Assembly (NCBI GenBank): GCA_007376205.1
Contig: VMFU01000001.1
Coordinates: 30,661 to 94,660, forward strand
DNA length: 64,000 bases
Origin: Candidatus Peregrinibacteria bacterium Gr01-1014_25
GTDB taxonomy: Bacteria > Patescibacteriota > Gracilibacteria > Peribacterales > Peribacteraceae
Direction of reading: 5' to 3'
Every line of letters starts with the position of its first letter. Positions within the stretch are counted from its first letter, which is position 1. The position numbers were made by a program, and so were the translations under genes. Positions 7,667 to 16,494 of this stretch are shown here, piece by piece. The notes under the pieces were generated by a model. The model was given only the letters and a program-made list of their open reading frames with translations, had not been told where the DNA came from and did no database searches.

Positions 7667-9367
7667 TTACGAAACCTTCTTCTCTTCGTGATACACCATA
7701 TCGAGGTTCACCTCCCACAGGTTCGTCTTGTCGGTCCTCCCCTCAATGATGTTGTCGACGGCCATCATCGCCGTGAGCATCGAGTGGTCCTGGTTGTTGT
7801 ACCGATGCATGCCGTTGCGTCCGATGAGCACCAGGTTTGGGATCGCATTCACGTAATCCTGTACGACCTTCAGTTGCGTGTAGCTGCCCCAGTACGCCGG
7901 GTAGGCTTTGGGCATGCGCAGGACGCAAGCGTCGAGGACGTCTTCCTTCCGAAGAAATCCGATGGACTCCATTTCGCGGACGCCCAGGTCGATGAGCTGC
8001 TGATCGGGCATGACCCACAGATCCCCGCCTTCGTTGACGAAGTACTCGAGCCCGATCCACACGGTGTTCTTCCGGTCCGCCACCATGTACGGACTCCAGT
8101 TGTTGAAGATCTGCACGCGGCCGACGCGCACGGCGCCCTCCTGGATGTAGATCCAGTTGTCCGGCACCGATGACGCCGGCTCCCTGCCGCGCTCGCGGAC
8201 GTGCAGTTTGCCAAGGAGCAGCCCCACGGTAAGGAAATCGCGGTACTGGAGCCCCTCGGCGACCTCCACGACCGATGCGGGCGGATGCGGGCGAAGCATG
8301 CCGATGAGGTGCTTGATGGGCATGGTGGAGAACAGCATGTCGCAGGCGACTTCTTCCGTCATGCCCGTGGCGGCGTTCTCGAGCGTCGCGGCGACGACGC
8401 GTCCGCCGTCCATCCGCACGGCGCTTACACGCGTCCGCATCCGCACCTCGCCGCCACACGCCCTCACCTGCTCCGCGACGGTTTCCCACATTTGCCCGGG
8501 GCCGAATTTGGGATAGTAGAAACGCGTGATCAGACTCGTCTCGCGCTCCTTCTGGGCCTTCTGAAAATCACTGCTCAAGAGGTCCTTCACCGCGTGCACC
8601 ACTGCCCGCTTGAGCGACAAACCCTTCACTCGCTGCGCCCCCCAATCGGCACGGATCGCGTTGCACGGCACGCCCCACACTTTCTCCGTGTACGCCTCAA
8701 AGAACGTGCGGTAGAGCCGGTCACCGAAGCGGTTGCGGTAGAACGCGTCGAGGTACGTTTCATCGCGCAGCGGCAGCGCGCGGCGCCACAGGTACGAGAA
8801 GCCGATGAGCATCGTGTTGATGAGTCCGAGCCGGCGCGCCACCGTCAGCGTGATGCTGATCGGATACGGGAAGAAGTTCTTGCGGTAGAAAATGCGGGAG
8901 ATGCGCGGTCGCTGGAGCATGACGGCGTCTTCTTTCTCCGGATCGGGGGCCGGCCGCTTCACAGTCAATGCGCTGCCTTCTGCCTGCCGACCGCTGTCCG
9001 CCTGCCCCTCGAAGTCTTGGCGAAGTGGGGCTGCCCGCTCGTGTTTGCACTCCGGACAGAGGTACTCCACGATCGCTTCAGCCGCGTAGTCGATCGCATG
9101 GTTCTTCTCTTCGGTATCGGCCGCGGGCGCGCCCTGGAGCGGCAGAATATTGAACCACCAGCGCATCACGCGTTCGCTCTTGCTGAAGAACCGGTGCCCG
9201 CCGATGTCGATGCGGTTGTCCTTGTACACGTACGTCTGCGCGATGCCGCCGATGGTGTCGGTCGCTTCGCAGACGATGGGCACGATGTCGGTGCGTTTCA
9301 GGAGCTCGTACGCCGCCGTCAGACCGGCCGGCCCTGCGCCCGCGATGATGGCAATCTTGCGCGACAT
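7667..9367 (-). CDS. FAD-dependent amine-oxidase/UGM-like oxidoreductase
   Basis: This 566-residue flavoprotein opens with [17 protein letters not shown], an FAD-binding Rossmann motif, followed by [10 protein letters not shown]-terminal [18 protein letters not shown] segment fits the FAD-contacting end of the NAD(P)-binding/amine-oxidase superfamily that includes protoporphyrinogen-oxidase-like and UDP-galactopyranose-mutase-like proteins common in glycan loci. The reaction is not assignable. About 30 residues near 119-148 ([13 protein letters not shown]) come from a degenerate 7-bp repeat stretch and interrupt the domain without breaking frame. TAGACT lies 11 nt before the ATG. It heads the run continuing into the sugar synthase. 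Confidence 0.75.
   Translation of the reverse strand: MSRKIAIIAGAGPAGLTAAYELLKRTDIVPIVCEATDTIGGIAQTYVYKDNRIDIGGHRFFSKSERVMRWWFNILPLQGAPAADTEEKNHAIDYAAEAIVEYLCPECKHERAAPLRQDFEGQADSGRQAEGSALTVKRPAPDPEKEDAVMLQRPRISRIFYRKNFFPYPISITLTVARRLGLINTMLIGFSYLWRRALPLRDETYLDAFYRNRFGDRLYRTFFEAYTEKVWGVPCNAIRADWGAQRVKGLSLKRAVVHAVKDLLSSDFQKAQKERETSLITRFYYPKFGPGQMWETVAEQVRACGGEVRMRTRVSAVRMDGGRVVAATLENAATGMTEEVACDMLFSTMPIKHLIGMLRPHPPASVVEVAEGLQYRDFLTVGLLLGKLHVRERGREPASSVPDNWIYIQEGAVRVGRVQIFNNWSPYMVADRKNTVWIGLEYFVNEGGDLWVMPDQQLIDLGVREMESIGFLRKEDVLDACVLRMPKAYPAYWGSYTQLKVVQDYVNAIPNLVLIGRNGMHRYNNQDHSMLTAMMAVDNIIEGRTDKTNLWEVNLDMVYHEEKKVS
8972..9007 (-). repeat. Degenerate heptamer repeat inside the FAD oxidoreductase gene
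   Basis: On the plus strand the sequence reads as 7-nt units CTGCCTT, CTGCCTG, CCGACCG, CTGTCCG, CCTGCCC. It is translated in frame as a low-complexity insertion in a protein family that lacks it elsewhere in the fold. Confidence 0.55.
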
Positions 9368-9406
9368 GGAGTGGACGCAGTCTAGCGGCTGCTCCGCCGA
9401 TGAGCA

Positions 9407-9817
9407 TCACATCTTCCCGTGTCCGCGGAATACGAAGCTGTGGAGCAGACAGTAGTTCCACATCGCGACGCAACCGATGGCGAGGAACTTTGCAGGGAAC
9501 GCTGGTAGCCCCGCCGCCAGAAACAGGAGCGAGAGCATGCCATTCCAGAGGAACGCCGCGGCGTAGACCAGACCGAATTTCACGACCTGTGAGCCGGCTT
9601 TCCCCGATGCGCGGAACGTCACATGCTTGTTCATGAGGAACACGACGATGAGCGCCGGCACGGATGACAGGATCACCGCGTAGCGATCGTCGACATGCAG
9701 GATCGCCGTGAGGACGAACAATCCCGAGAAGTCGACGATGGCCCCAAGGCCGCCGCTCAAACCGAATTTCATGAAGCGCGGGCCGTGGCTGCGAACGATG
9801 TGGCGGATGCGCTTCAT
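9407..9817 (-). CDS. GtrA-family small membrane protein
   Basis: A 136-residue protein with four predicted membrane helices and the GtrA signature near the start (FMKFGLSGGLGAIVDFSGLFVL) plus NKHVTFR and FVFRGHGK at the helix ends. GtrA proteins are proposed to flip polyprenyl-phosphate-linked sugars or to assist GT-C enzymes. The start is the ATG overlapping the upstream SDR stop by 4 nt (ATGA); the longer ORF-track start is not used. Its neighbours, a polyprenyl-phosphate sugar synthase and GT-C protein, fit a lipid-linked sugar transfer system. Confidence 0.85.
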   Translation of the reverse strand: MKRIRHIVRSHGPRFMKFGLSGGLGAIVDFSGLFVLTAILHVDDRYAVILSSVPALIVVFLMNKHVTFRASGKAGSQVVKFGLVYAAAFLWNGMLSLLFLAAGLPAFPAKFLAIGCVAMWNYCLLHSFVFRGHGKM

Positions 9818-10800
9818 CGTGAGCGGGAGGAACGGGCGAGTGTTTTCCTGGGACGGGTGGCGGGCGCTGCGCCGGCGGTCGTCCACCAATCGTACGTCTT
9901 GCGCAGGCCTTCCTTGAGCGGCGTCCAGGGGAAGCGTCGCAGAACGGGGTGCATGGGCAGCGGAATGATACGGCCGGGTCCCTCCGGTTTGGTCCGATCG
10001 AAACGCAGACGCAGTCCGGGATGCACCAGATCGCGGATCTCCTCGGCGAGCTCGCGCACCGTCCAGGATTCGGGGGCGGTGACGTACTGAATGCCCGCCG
10101 CCTTCGCGTCGAGCAGCGTGAACAGTGCGTCAACGACATCCTCGACGTACAGGAACGCACGCTCCTGCTTCCCGCTCCCCCATACCGCCAGCTCACCGCG
10201 GGCATTGCGCGCCTTCACCATGAGCGCGGGGATGACGTTTCCGTTATCCGTGAACGTATCGCGCGGTCCGTAGACGCCGACCGGACGGACGATGAGCAGC
10301 GGGAACGGACGCTGACGGACCGCCGTCCACCAGAGCGCCTCGGACAGAGCTTTGCCCAGCACATAACCGTCGACCTTGTCCGCACGCGCCAGAGCCATGA
10401 CATCCATGTCGATGGGAACGTTCGCCGTGCTGAACACCGTCACCGGGACCGCGCCTTCATCCCGCAGAGCATCGATGAGCGCGAGGGTCATCGCGACGTT
10501 CGCATTCAGCACGTTGCTGCACCGCGCCTCATGCTCCGCCACGTTCCGCCGGCAGGACGCCAGGTGAAACACGTGATCGACACCCGCAACGAGTTTGCTG
10601 CAGTACTCACTGTCGCGCAGATCCCCCCGCACCCATTCCACGTTCGCGCGCTTGCGAGAGAGGGCGCGGTAATTCGTCGAACGCACGGGGACACGAACGC
10701 GAGCGCCTTCCGCCAGGAGCCGTTCCACGAGGAAGCTGCCGATGAATCCGGTGCCCCCCGTCACGAGAACCCGGCGATTGCGCCAGCGCATAGCCATCAT
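9814..10800 (-). CDS. NAD-dependent epimerase/dehydratase (SDR), possible GDP-sugar reductase/epimerase
   Basis: A 328-residue extended SDR with [17 protein letters not shown] and the catalytic YVLGK (YxxxK). Family context: it is translationally coupled (ATGA overlap) to GDP-mannose 4,6-dehydratase upstream and GtrA downstream. Because a ColD-like 3-dehydratase lies divergently, it may act as a ColC-like or GDP-fucose-synthase-like step on GDP-4-keto sugars, but this rests on context only. The start at 10800 comes from the 4-nt overlap; the 28 extra N-terminal codons in the track overlap gmd and are dropped. Confidence 0.75.
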   Translation of the reverse strand: MMAMRWRNRRVLVTGGTGFIGSFLVERLLAEGARVRVPVRSTNYRALSRKRANVEWVRGDLRDSEYCSKLVAGVDHVFHLASCRRNVAEHEARCSNVLNANVAMTLALIDALRDEGAVPVTVFSTANVPIDMDVMALARADKVDGYVLGKALSEALWWTAVRQRPFPLLIVRPVGVYGPRDTFTDNGNVIPALMVKARNARGELAVWGSGKQERAFLYVEDVVDALFTLLDAKAAGIQYVTAPESWTVRELAEEIRDLVHPGLRLRFDRTKPEGPGRIIPLPMHPVLRRFPWTPLKEGLRKTYDWWTTAGAAPATRPRKTLARSSRSR

Positions 10801-11840
10801 GCGGGGAGAGCAACGCCGAGTGCCGCGCAGTCTGCTTCGAGCATGAGGCGCGCGAGCGTATCGATGGTTGTGCGCGGTTCCCAACCGAGGACGCGCTTGG
10901 CCTTCGACGCGTCGCCCACGAGCAGATCGACGTCCGTCGGACGGCAGTAACGTCGATCCACGGCGGCGACGGTCTTCCCCGACCGCGTATCGACGTACAC
11001 CTCATCCATACCGGATCCTTTGCGCTGGACGGCAACACCTGCGTGCTGGAAGCACAGTTCCAGGAATGCGCGGACCGACGCCGTTTTGCCGGTGGCCAGT
11101 ACGTAATCGTCCGGCTCGGACTGCTGGAGCATCCGCCACATTCCCTCAACGTACTCGGGGGCGTAGCCCCAATCCCGCTGTGCGTCCAGATTGCCCAGGT
11201 AGAGGCAGTCGAGTTTGCCGGCGAGCATGCGCGCAATGCTCAAGGTGATCTTGCGCGTGACGAAGTTCTCGCCGCGGCGCGGCGACTCGTGGTTGAAGAG
11301 GATGCCGTTGACGGCGTACATCCCGTATCCCTCGCGGTAGTTTCGCGTGAGGTAGAAGGAGTACGCCTTCGCGCAAGCGTACGGGCTGCGCGGGTAGAAC
11401 GGCGTCGTTTCTGTCTGCGGCGTCTCCTTCACCTTGCCGTAGAGTTCGCTGGAACTTGCCTGGTAGAACCGCGCCGGCAGCTTGCTCGAGCGCAGCGCCT
11501 CGAGGAGGCGGACCGTCCCCAACCCCGTCACGTCGCCCGTGTATTCGGGGACATCGAAACTGATCCCCACGTGGCTCTGCGCGGCGAGGTTGTAGACTTC
11601 ATCCGGCCGCACATCCAGGAGAATGCGCAGGAGCGAGCTCGAATCGCTCAAATCTCCGTAGTGCAGATGCAGCGGAATCTTGACCATGTGCGGGTCGGTG
11701 AAGAGGTGGTCGATTCTCCCGCGGTTGAACGTCGAAGCGCGGCGCACGAGCCCGTGCACCTCGTATCCTTTCTCCAGAAGCAATTCCGCGAGATAGGACC
11801 CGTCCTGTCCGGTAATGCCGGTGATCAGCGCTTTCTTCAC
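10797..11840 (-). CDS. gmd: GDP-mannose 4,6-dehydratase
   Basis: Converts GDP-mannose to GDP-4-keto-6-deoxymannose. The 347-residue SDR has [60 protein letters not shown], the YACAKAYS catalytic YxxxK and [20 protein letters not shown], all diagnostic of GMD. The ORF track starts at a TTG; an in-frame GTG at 11840 lies 7 nt after TACTCT and starts directly at the Rossmann strand, so it is preferred. The product is the substrate of ColD, a relative of which is encoded divergently 47 nt away. Confidence 0.93.
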   Translation of the reverse strand: MKKALITGITGQDGSYLAELLLEKGYEVHGLVRRASTFNRGRIDHLFTDPHMVKIPLHLHYGDLSDSSSLLRILLDVRPDEVYNLAAQSHVGISFDVPEYTGDVTGLGTVRLLEALRSSKLPARFYQASSSELYGKVKETPQTETTPFYPRSPYACAKAYSFYLTRNYREGYGMYAVNGILFNHESPRRGENFVTRKITLSIARMLAGKLDCLYLGNLDAQRDWGYAPEYVEGMWRMLQQSEPDDYVLATGKTASVRAFLELCFQHAGVAVQRKGSGMDEVYVDTRSGKTVAAVDRRYCRPTDVDLLVGDASKAKRVLGWEPRTTIDTLARLMLEADCAALGVALPA

Positions 11841-11847
11841 GGCAGGA

Positions 11848-11853
11848 AGAGTA
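11848..11853 (-). promoter_or_regulatory. -10-like TACTCT for gmd
   Basis: On the minus strand TACTCT precedes the gmd GTG by 7 nt, with no ribosome-binding site. It faces the divergent TACGAT of the ColD-like gene 21 nt away. Confidence 0.45.
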
Positions 11854-11874
11854 GCGGAGGGAGGCAAGAAATTC

Positions 11875-11880
11875 TACGAT
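11875..11880 (+). promoter_or_regulatory. -10-like TACGAT for the ColD-like gene
   Basis: TACGAT is followed by CCCCCCG (7 nt) and the ATG at 11888. The C-run cannot act as a Shine-Dalgarno, so a leaderless transcript is likely. Confidence 0.5.
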
Positions 11881-11887
11881 CCCCCCG

Positions 11888-13111
11888 ATGACCGCACATG
11901 AGACGCACCGCATCCCGGGCACGCCGCAGGGAACCATCCGCATCCCGCTGATGAAGTCCACGTACTTCCGCGAGGAGGAAACGCGCGAGGCGCTGATCGC
12001 GTTCCTGCGGAGCACGAACCGCTTGAGTATGGGCGAGCAGTGCGGGGCGTTCGAGAAGGCGTTCGCGTCAAAGCAGAAACGGAAGTACGCGGTGATGGTC
12101 GGCAACGGCAGCCAGGCGAACCTGGTGCTGATCCAGGCTTTGCTGAATACCGGGCGATTGAAGCGCGAAGATCGCGTGGGGATTTCCTCGCTGACGTGGC
12201 CGACGAACGTCATGCCGATCCTGCAGCTGGGCATGTTGCCAGTCGCGATCGATTGCGAGACGACATCCATGAACGTCTCCAGCCGCCAGCTCGAACCGCA
12301 CCTCGATGGCATACGCGCGTTCTTCGCCACGAACGTTCTGGGGTTTTGCGCGGACATGGACCGCATTCGCGCCCTCTGCCGGGAGCGGGACGTCCTGCTC
12401 ATCGAGGACAACTGCGAATCGCTCGGATCGGTCCACGCGGGAACGCTGCTCGGGAACTTCGGTCTCGCCTCGACCTTCTCCTTCTTCGTCGGCCATCACC
12501 TCTCCACCATCGAAGGCGGCATGATCTGCACCGACGACGAGGAGCTGTGGCACATGCTCATCATGATCCGGGCGCACGGGTGGGACCGGAACCTGCCGCC
12601 CGCGGCGCAAGAGGCTGTGCGCAAGCGCCACGGCATCGACCCCTTCTGCGCGAAGTACGCTTTCTATGAGCTCGCATACAACGCGCGCCCCACGGAAATC
12701 AGCGGATTCCTCGGCATGCACCAGTTGCCCATGCTCGAGGAGACGCTCGTCCAACGGGAACGGAATTTCAAGCGTTTCCACGCGGCGACGAAGGAGCGCG
12801 AGGATGCGTACCACACGATGGACGTCACGCACATGGACCGCGTGGCGAACTTCGCGATGCCGATCGTCTGCCGCGAGGCGAAACTCTACGAGAGATTGTT
12901 GCAGGCCTTCGTGGATGCCGGCGTCGAGATCCGCCCCATCATCGCAGGCGACATGACGCAGCATCCCTTTTACCGCAAATATGTGCCCACCCCGGAGCCC
13001 TGCCCCACAGCGTCGTTCATCCACGCGCAAGGACTCTATTTCCCGAACCATCCGGAGCTCACCGATGAGGAAGTGGAGATGATGTGCAACCTCCTGCGGC
13101 AGGCACGATGA
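11888..13111 (+). CDS. ColD/RfbH-like PLP-dependent sugar 3-dehydratase (DegT fold with His for Lys)
   Basis: A 407-residue DegT/DnrJ/AHBA-fold protein. Where sugar aminotransferases have the PLP-binding lysine (PxKxxTTGEGG), this one reads FFVGHHLSTIEGGMICTDDE, with histidine. Histidine in this position is the hallmark of GDP-4-keto-6-deoxymannose 3-dehydratase (ColD) and the related E1 dehydrase RfbH. It lies divergent from gmd, which makes the ColD substrate, so a role in a 3,6-dideoxyhexose such as colitose is the best reading. A 3-dehydratase needs an amine source (glutamate for ColD) or a reductase partner (for E1); no E3-like reductase is nearby. It overlaps the TMTC-like gene by 4 nt. 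Confidence 0.82.
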   Translation: MTAHETHRIPGTPQGTIRIPLMKSTYFREEETREALIAFLRSTNRLSMGEQCGAFEKAFASKQKRKYAVMVGNGSQANLVLIQALLNTGRLKREDRVGISSLTWPTNVMPILQLGMLPVAIDCETTSMNVSSRQLEPHLDGIRAFFATNVLGFCADMDRIRALCRERDVLLIEDNCESLGSVHAGTLLGNFGLASTFSFFVGHHLSTIEGGMICTDDEELWHMLIMIRAHGWDRNLPPAAQEAVRKRHGIDPFCAKYAFYELAYNARPTEISGFLGMHQLPMLEETLVQRERNFKRFHAATKEREDAYHTMDVTHMDRVANFAMPIVCREAKLYERLLQAFVDAGVEIRPIIAGDMTQHPFYRKYVPTPEPCPTASFIHAQGLYFPNHPELTDEEVEMMCNLLRQAR

Positions 13112-14625
13112 CGGGCCTGCGCCGCTTCTGGCCAATGCTGCCCGTCATCACCGCCCTGCTGCTCTTCGCTCCCGCTGTGACGTTTGAGAGCGTCCGCTGG
13201 GACGATCCGCAGCTCGTCTTCGAGAACCCCCGCGTTACGGCATTTTCACCGAGTATCTGGTGGACGTACGACCCCGAGCTCTACGTGCCGCTGACATTGA
13301 CGACGTACCAGATCGAATACGCCCTCGTCGGGCCGCAGCCGTGGCTCTTCCACCTGACGAACATTCTCCTGCACGCGCTCAATGCCGCGCTCGTCTTCCT
13401 GCTCCTCAAGCGCCTGACGGGAAGCCAGAGCGCCGCCGCGATAGCGGCGGCGCTCTTCGCCGCGCATCCGCTCACGATCGAAGCGGTCGCATGGATCAGC
13501 GGCCGCAAGGAACTCCTCTGGGCCGCGTTCGCACTGTGCAGCATGCTCCTCTATGCCCGCACCGATGCGCGGCATGTTCGCACGCTCCTGCCGAGCATCG
13601 GCTGCATGATCCTTGCCACGCTCGCCAAACCGACTGCGCTGGTTATCCCCTTCCTTCTTTTGACGATCGACGCTGCAACCGGCCGGAGGATCGACCAGCG
13701 GGTAGCCGTCGAGAAATGGCCGTATGTCATCGTGAGCATCATCACCGGTGTCATCGCATTCCTCGGCAAAGAACACGCCGTCGGCATGCTTGGCCCGCTC
13801 GATACGCTCCTCCTTGCGCTGCGCTCCGTTGCCCATACGGCGCAACACGCGCTCGCGCCGATCGGACTCTCCACGCTCTACCCCGTTGATCCATCGGGCA
13901 TTCGCTCGGCACCGGCGCTGCTTGCAGGCGCCGCCGTCCTGCTTCTCGCGGGAGCCGCGTGGATCCTCCGGAGGCGTGCCACGCTTTTGGGCGCGGGAAT
14001 CACATTTTTCTTGATCGCCCTCGCGCCCAGCCTCCTCGCGTACCAGCGCTCCAATGAGGTCGCCTTGGCCGCGGACCGCTACGCCTACGTCCCGCTCGTC
14101 GGGCTGGCCCTTGTCGCCGCGTGGGGCTTCACGTGGATGGAGAGCCGGGGCAAGCGCGCGATCGTCTGGATTTTCGGCGCACTCGCTATCGCGCTGCTCG
14201 CCGCATGCACGACGCTGCACCTCCCCGTCTGGCACGACACCGAAACACTCTTTCGCGCCGCGCTAAAAACCGCGCCGACGTCGATCGTGGCGAAGAATAA
14301 TCTGGCGTTCCGCCTGCTCGCCGACGGAAAACTCGCGGAGGCGGAAGTGCTCTTGAGCGAAGCGCTGACGGCGAACCCGCGGTACGCCGATGCCCTCGTG
14401 AACCTCGCGGCGATTCGCGGACGGCAGGGGCGACTGGATGAGGCCGAGTCGCTTCTCCTGCAAGCGCTCTCCATCAATCCCAAGCACGTGAACGCGCACA
14501 TCAACCTGGGCGGGGTCGCGCTCAAGCACGGCGACCGTCTTCGCGCGCGCGCCGAATATGAGGCGGCGTTGGCACTGCAGCCCGGCAATCCGCATGCGTT
14601 GCGATTGCTGCAGCAAATGGAGTAA
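13108..14625 (+). CDS. TMTC-like membrane protein with C-terminal TPRs
   Basis: This 505-residue protein has about ten membrane helices with the motifs WDDPQLVFENPRV near the N-terminus, FHLTNILLHALNA, AALFAAHPLTIEAVAWISGRKELL and ALAADRYAYVPLVG. These are signatures of the DUF1736/TMTC family, whose animal members are O-mannosyltransferases. At least three TPR units follow from about residue 395 (AKNNLAFRLLADGKLAEAEVLL and repeats). It probably transfers a lipid-linked sugar to protein or glycan outside the membrane. The start overlaps the ColD-like stop by ATGA, giving translational coupling. Confidence 0.83.
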   Translation: MTGLRRFWPMLPVITALLLFAPAVTFESVRWDDPQLVFENPRVTAFSPSIWWTYDPELYVPLTLTTYQIEYALVGPQPWLFHLTNILLHALNAALVFLLLKRLTGSQSAAAIAAALFAAHPLTIEAVAWISGRKELLWAAFALCSMLLYARTDARHVRTLLPSIGCMILATLAKPTALVIPFLLLTIDAATGRRIDQRVAVEKWPYVIVSIITGVIAFLGKEHAVGMLGPLDTLLLALRSVAHTAQHALAPIGLSTLYPVDPSGIRSAPALLAGAAVLLLAGAAWILRRRATLLGAGITFFLIALAPSLLAYQRSNEVALAADRYAYVPLVGLALVAAWGFTWMESRGKRAIVWIFGALAIALLAACTTLHLPVWHDTETLFRAALKTAPTSIVAKNNLAFRLLADGKLAEAEVLLSEALTANPRYADALVNLAAIRGRQGRLDEAESLLLQALSINPKHVNAHINLGGVALKHGDRLRARAEYEAALALQPGNPHALRLLQQME

Positions 14626-14627
14626 TC

Positions 14628-14675
14628 AAAAAAAATGCACGAGGACGGAGGGAATAGCCCACCGGAGCCTCGTGC
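14628..14675 (-). terminator. Rho-independent terminator of purM
   Basis: On the minus strand an 8-bp stem GCACGAGG / CCTCGTGC, with further internal pairing, is followed directly by ATTTTTTTTGA, an eight-T tail. It ends 28 nt after the purM stop and also separates purM from the convergent TMTC-like gene. Confidence 0.9.
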
Positions 14676-14703
14676 GAAAAGGAATGACCATGAGATTGTT
14701 GCC

Positions 14704-15819
14704 TCATCGGAGATCCAACTCCGCGGCATCGAAGGTGATGTCGTGCTCCTTGATGACGACCTTGCGATCGCCCTCTTCGATGTGTCCGCAGAGGTACCAC
14801 GTCATCCCGAGGGACGACGCGACATCCGAGACGGCCCTCACATGTTCGGGGTCCACGTAGACCGCGAATCCGGCCCCCATGTTGAAGGTGGCGTACATTT
14901 CCCGGAGGGAAACGGGCCCCCTCTTCATGAGGAAATCGAAGATCGGCTGCGGTTTGGGTGCGCGTTCGATCACGTACGTCAGCGGTTGCGGCGCCCGCAT
15001 TAATTTGCGCCATCCATGCCCCGTGATGTTCACGCCGTACGCCAGTTTGGCATGCCGCTCCTGGCACCGCCGGATGAACTCCGCATAGATCGCCGTCGGC
15101 GTCAGGAGAAGATCTCCCAACATCCCTCCGTTTGGCACATGGGTCAGGTACCCGTCGGGAAGACTCTTGGCGATTTTTCGCGCAAGCGTCAGACCGTTGG
15201 CGTGGATGCCCGTCGATGCGAGCAGGAAAATCCGTTGTCCAGCGCGCACGTTGTGCGATCCCATGAGGAAGTCCTCATGCTGCACGATGCCGACGCTCGC
15301 ACCGCCCAGGCACATCGTGCCCGGAACGATGATGTCGCGCAGTCCCGGCGTTTCACCCGGTCCGTACGTGCACCGCGCTTGATTCAGTGCAAAACATGTC
15401 CCCATCAGCAGATCTTTGCCGTTGCCCAGAAGATGTCGCCCGTCTTCCACCGCCACATGCGTCCCGAGCACGATCGGCAGGGCGCCGACCGTGAGCAGGT
15501 CATTGATGATCATCGCGACATTGCACTGGGCGATGTAGTCGTAGAACGTCCTGCCGTCGTGCGCGCTGCGTATCTCCTGACTCTCCGCGACGATGTTTTT
15601 CGTTCCGAGTCCTTCGATGACGAATGCGAGGATGAGGCTCGTCAGTTCATGCTTGAACAAATAGGCGCTTTCACCGCGGCTCCATTCGATCTCCACGAAG
15701 CCCACGGACTTCATGTACTCGCGCGTCATCGCTGCCATGCGCATCGCATCGCGCTTGAAGGCATCGAGGTCCGCATATCCCACACCGGATCCGGCGTAGG
15801 TCCGCTCATCAGTACTCAT
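14704..15819 (-). CDS. purM: Phosphoribosylformylglycinamidine cyclo-ligase (AIR synthetase)
   Basis: ATP-dependent closure of FGAM to AIR, the substrate of the PurC-PurE protein at 3021. The 371 residues show YAGSGVGYADLD, GLGTKNIV, MIINDLLTVGALP, LASTGIHANGLTLARKI, NITGHGW and EMYATFNMGAGFAV, aligning with PurM throughout, although the N-terminus and linkers are divergent. The start is MSTDERTY because AGGAG lies about 6 nt upstream; this is one of the few genes here with a Shine-Dalgarno. It is monocistronic with a strong terminator. Purine genes in this genome are therefore dispersed. Confidence 0.92.
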   Translation of the reverse strand: MSTDERTYAGSGVGYADLDAFKRDAMRMAAMTREYMKSVGFVEIEWSRGESAYLFKHELTSLILAFVIEGLGTKNIVAESQEIRSAHDGRTFYDYIAQCNVAMIINDLLTVGALPIVLGTHVAVEDGRHLLGNGKDLLMGTCFALNQARCTYGPGETPGLRDIIVPGTMCLGGASVGIVQHEDFLMGSHNVRAGQRIFLLASTGIHANGLTLARKIAKSLPDGYLTHVPNGGMLGDLLLTPTAIYAEFIRRCQERHAKLAYGVNITGHGWRKLMRAPQPLTYVIERAPKPQPIFDFLMKRGPVSLREMYATFNMGAGFAVYVDPEHVRAVSDVASSLGMTWYLCGHIEEGDRKVVIKEHDITFDAAELDLR

Positions 15820-15923
15820 AGCCACTCCTGTGAATGAACACGTCCTTACCGGCAAGCAGCGTGCCTGCCGGAAGCAGGTCATTGTCGTCGTTCTTTGCAG
15901 TGGAAGTCAACAATGCGCGTTAT

Positions 15924-15951
15924 GCAAAATAAGGCCGCGCAATGCGCGGCC
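15924..15951 (-). terminator. Rho-independent terminator after the tautomerase-like gene
   Basis: Perfect 8-bp stem GGCCGCGC / GCGCGGCC with a 3-nt loop, followed on the minus strand by TTATTTTGC. It lies 15 nt after the stop at 15967 and insulates purM. Confidence 0.85.
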
Positions 15952-15966
15952 TCGTGCGTACCCTCC

Positions 15967-16350
15967 CTAGTGCGCGGGGCGTCCTCCTGTCTGGGCCGTG
16001 CGACGGAACACATCCGCTTTGCTGGCGTCGAACGGTGGGTCCAGAAACACTTCGATGACTTTCCAAGACGGCAAGTACATGTCAGCAAATTCCTGGAGTT
16101 CGAGAATCACTGCATTCAGAACGTCCTGACGGACCCGTTCCGTTCGTTCGGGCTTTGCGAAGAGCCCGAAGATTCTCCCAATCAGGGTTTTCCCATTTCG
16201 CGGAAGCAGGTCGGCGGGGAACTCCACGGTGATCTCTTTTTCCGTCAGACCGAGCGGTTTGATGCCTGCAATGGCATGCTGGATGTCATGCGCCAGCTTC
16301 TCGAGCTTTCGCTCGCCCGCAGGCAATCCCGTAATCGTGACGATCGGCAT
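15967..16350 (-). CDS. Tautomerase-superfamily-like protein, function unknown
   Basis: A 127-residue protein starting MPIVTITG, so Pro-2 would become the N-terminal residue as in 4-oxalocrotonate tautomerase relatives. The segment GERKLEKLAHDIQHAIAGIKPLGLTEKEITVEFP resembles the helix-strand layout of that fold. The second half (ILELQEFADMYLPSWKVIEVFLDPPFDASKADVF) could be the paired unit. A strong AAGGAG lies 7 nt upstream of the ATG. It is flanked by a terminator and the ECF sigma gene, so it is probably transcribed alone. The fold assignment is tentative. Confidence 0.55.
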   Translation of the reverse strand: MPIVTITGLPAGERKLEKLAHDIQHAIAGIKPLGLTEKEITVEFPADLLPRNGKTLIGRIFGLFAKPERTERVRQDVLNAVILELQEFADMYLPSWKVIEVFLDPPFDASKADVFRRTAQTGGRPAH

Positions 16351-16494
16351 GATGGATCTCCTTGTGCGTTAAGGTGAAAGGGCGGAAGGGACGTATTATG
16401 AAAATACATGATTATCCAATTTTTGCAAATGGAGCTCCCTATTGGAAGAAGTTCGGACTGCGCTCCTTGAGATTTCTGATGCAAATTGACGATG

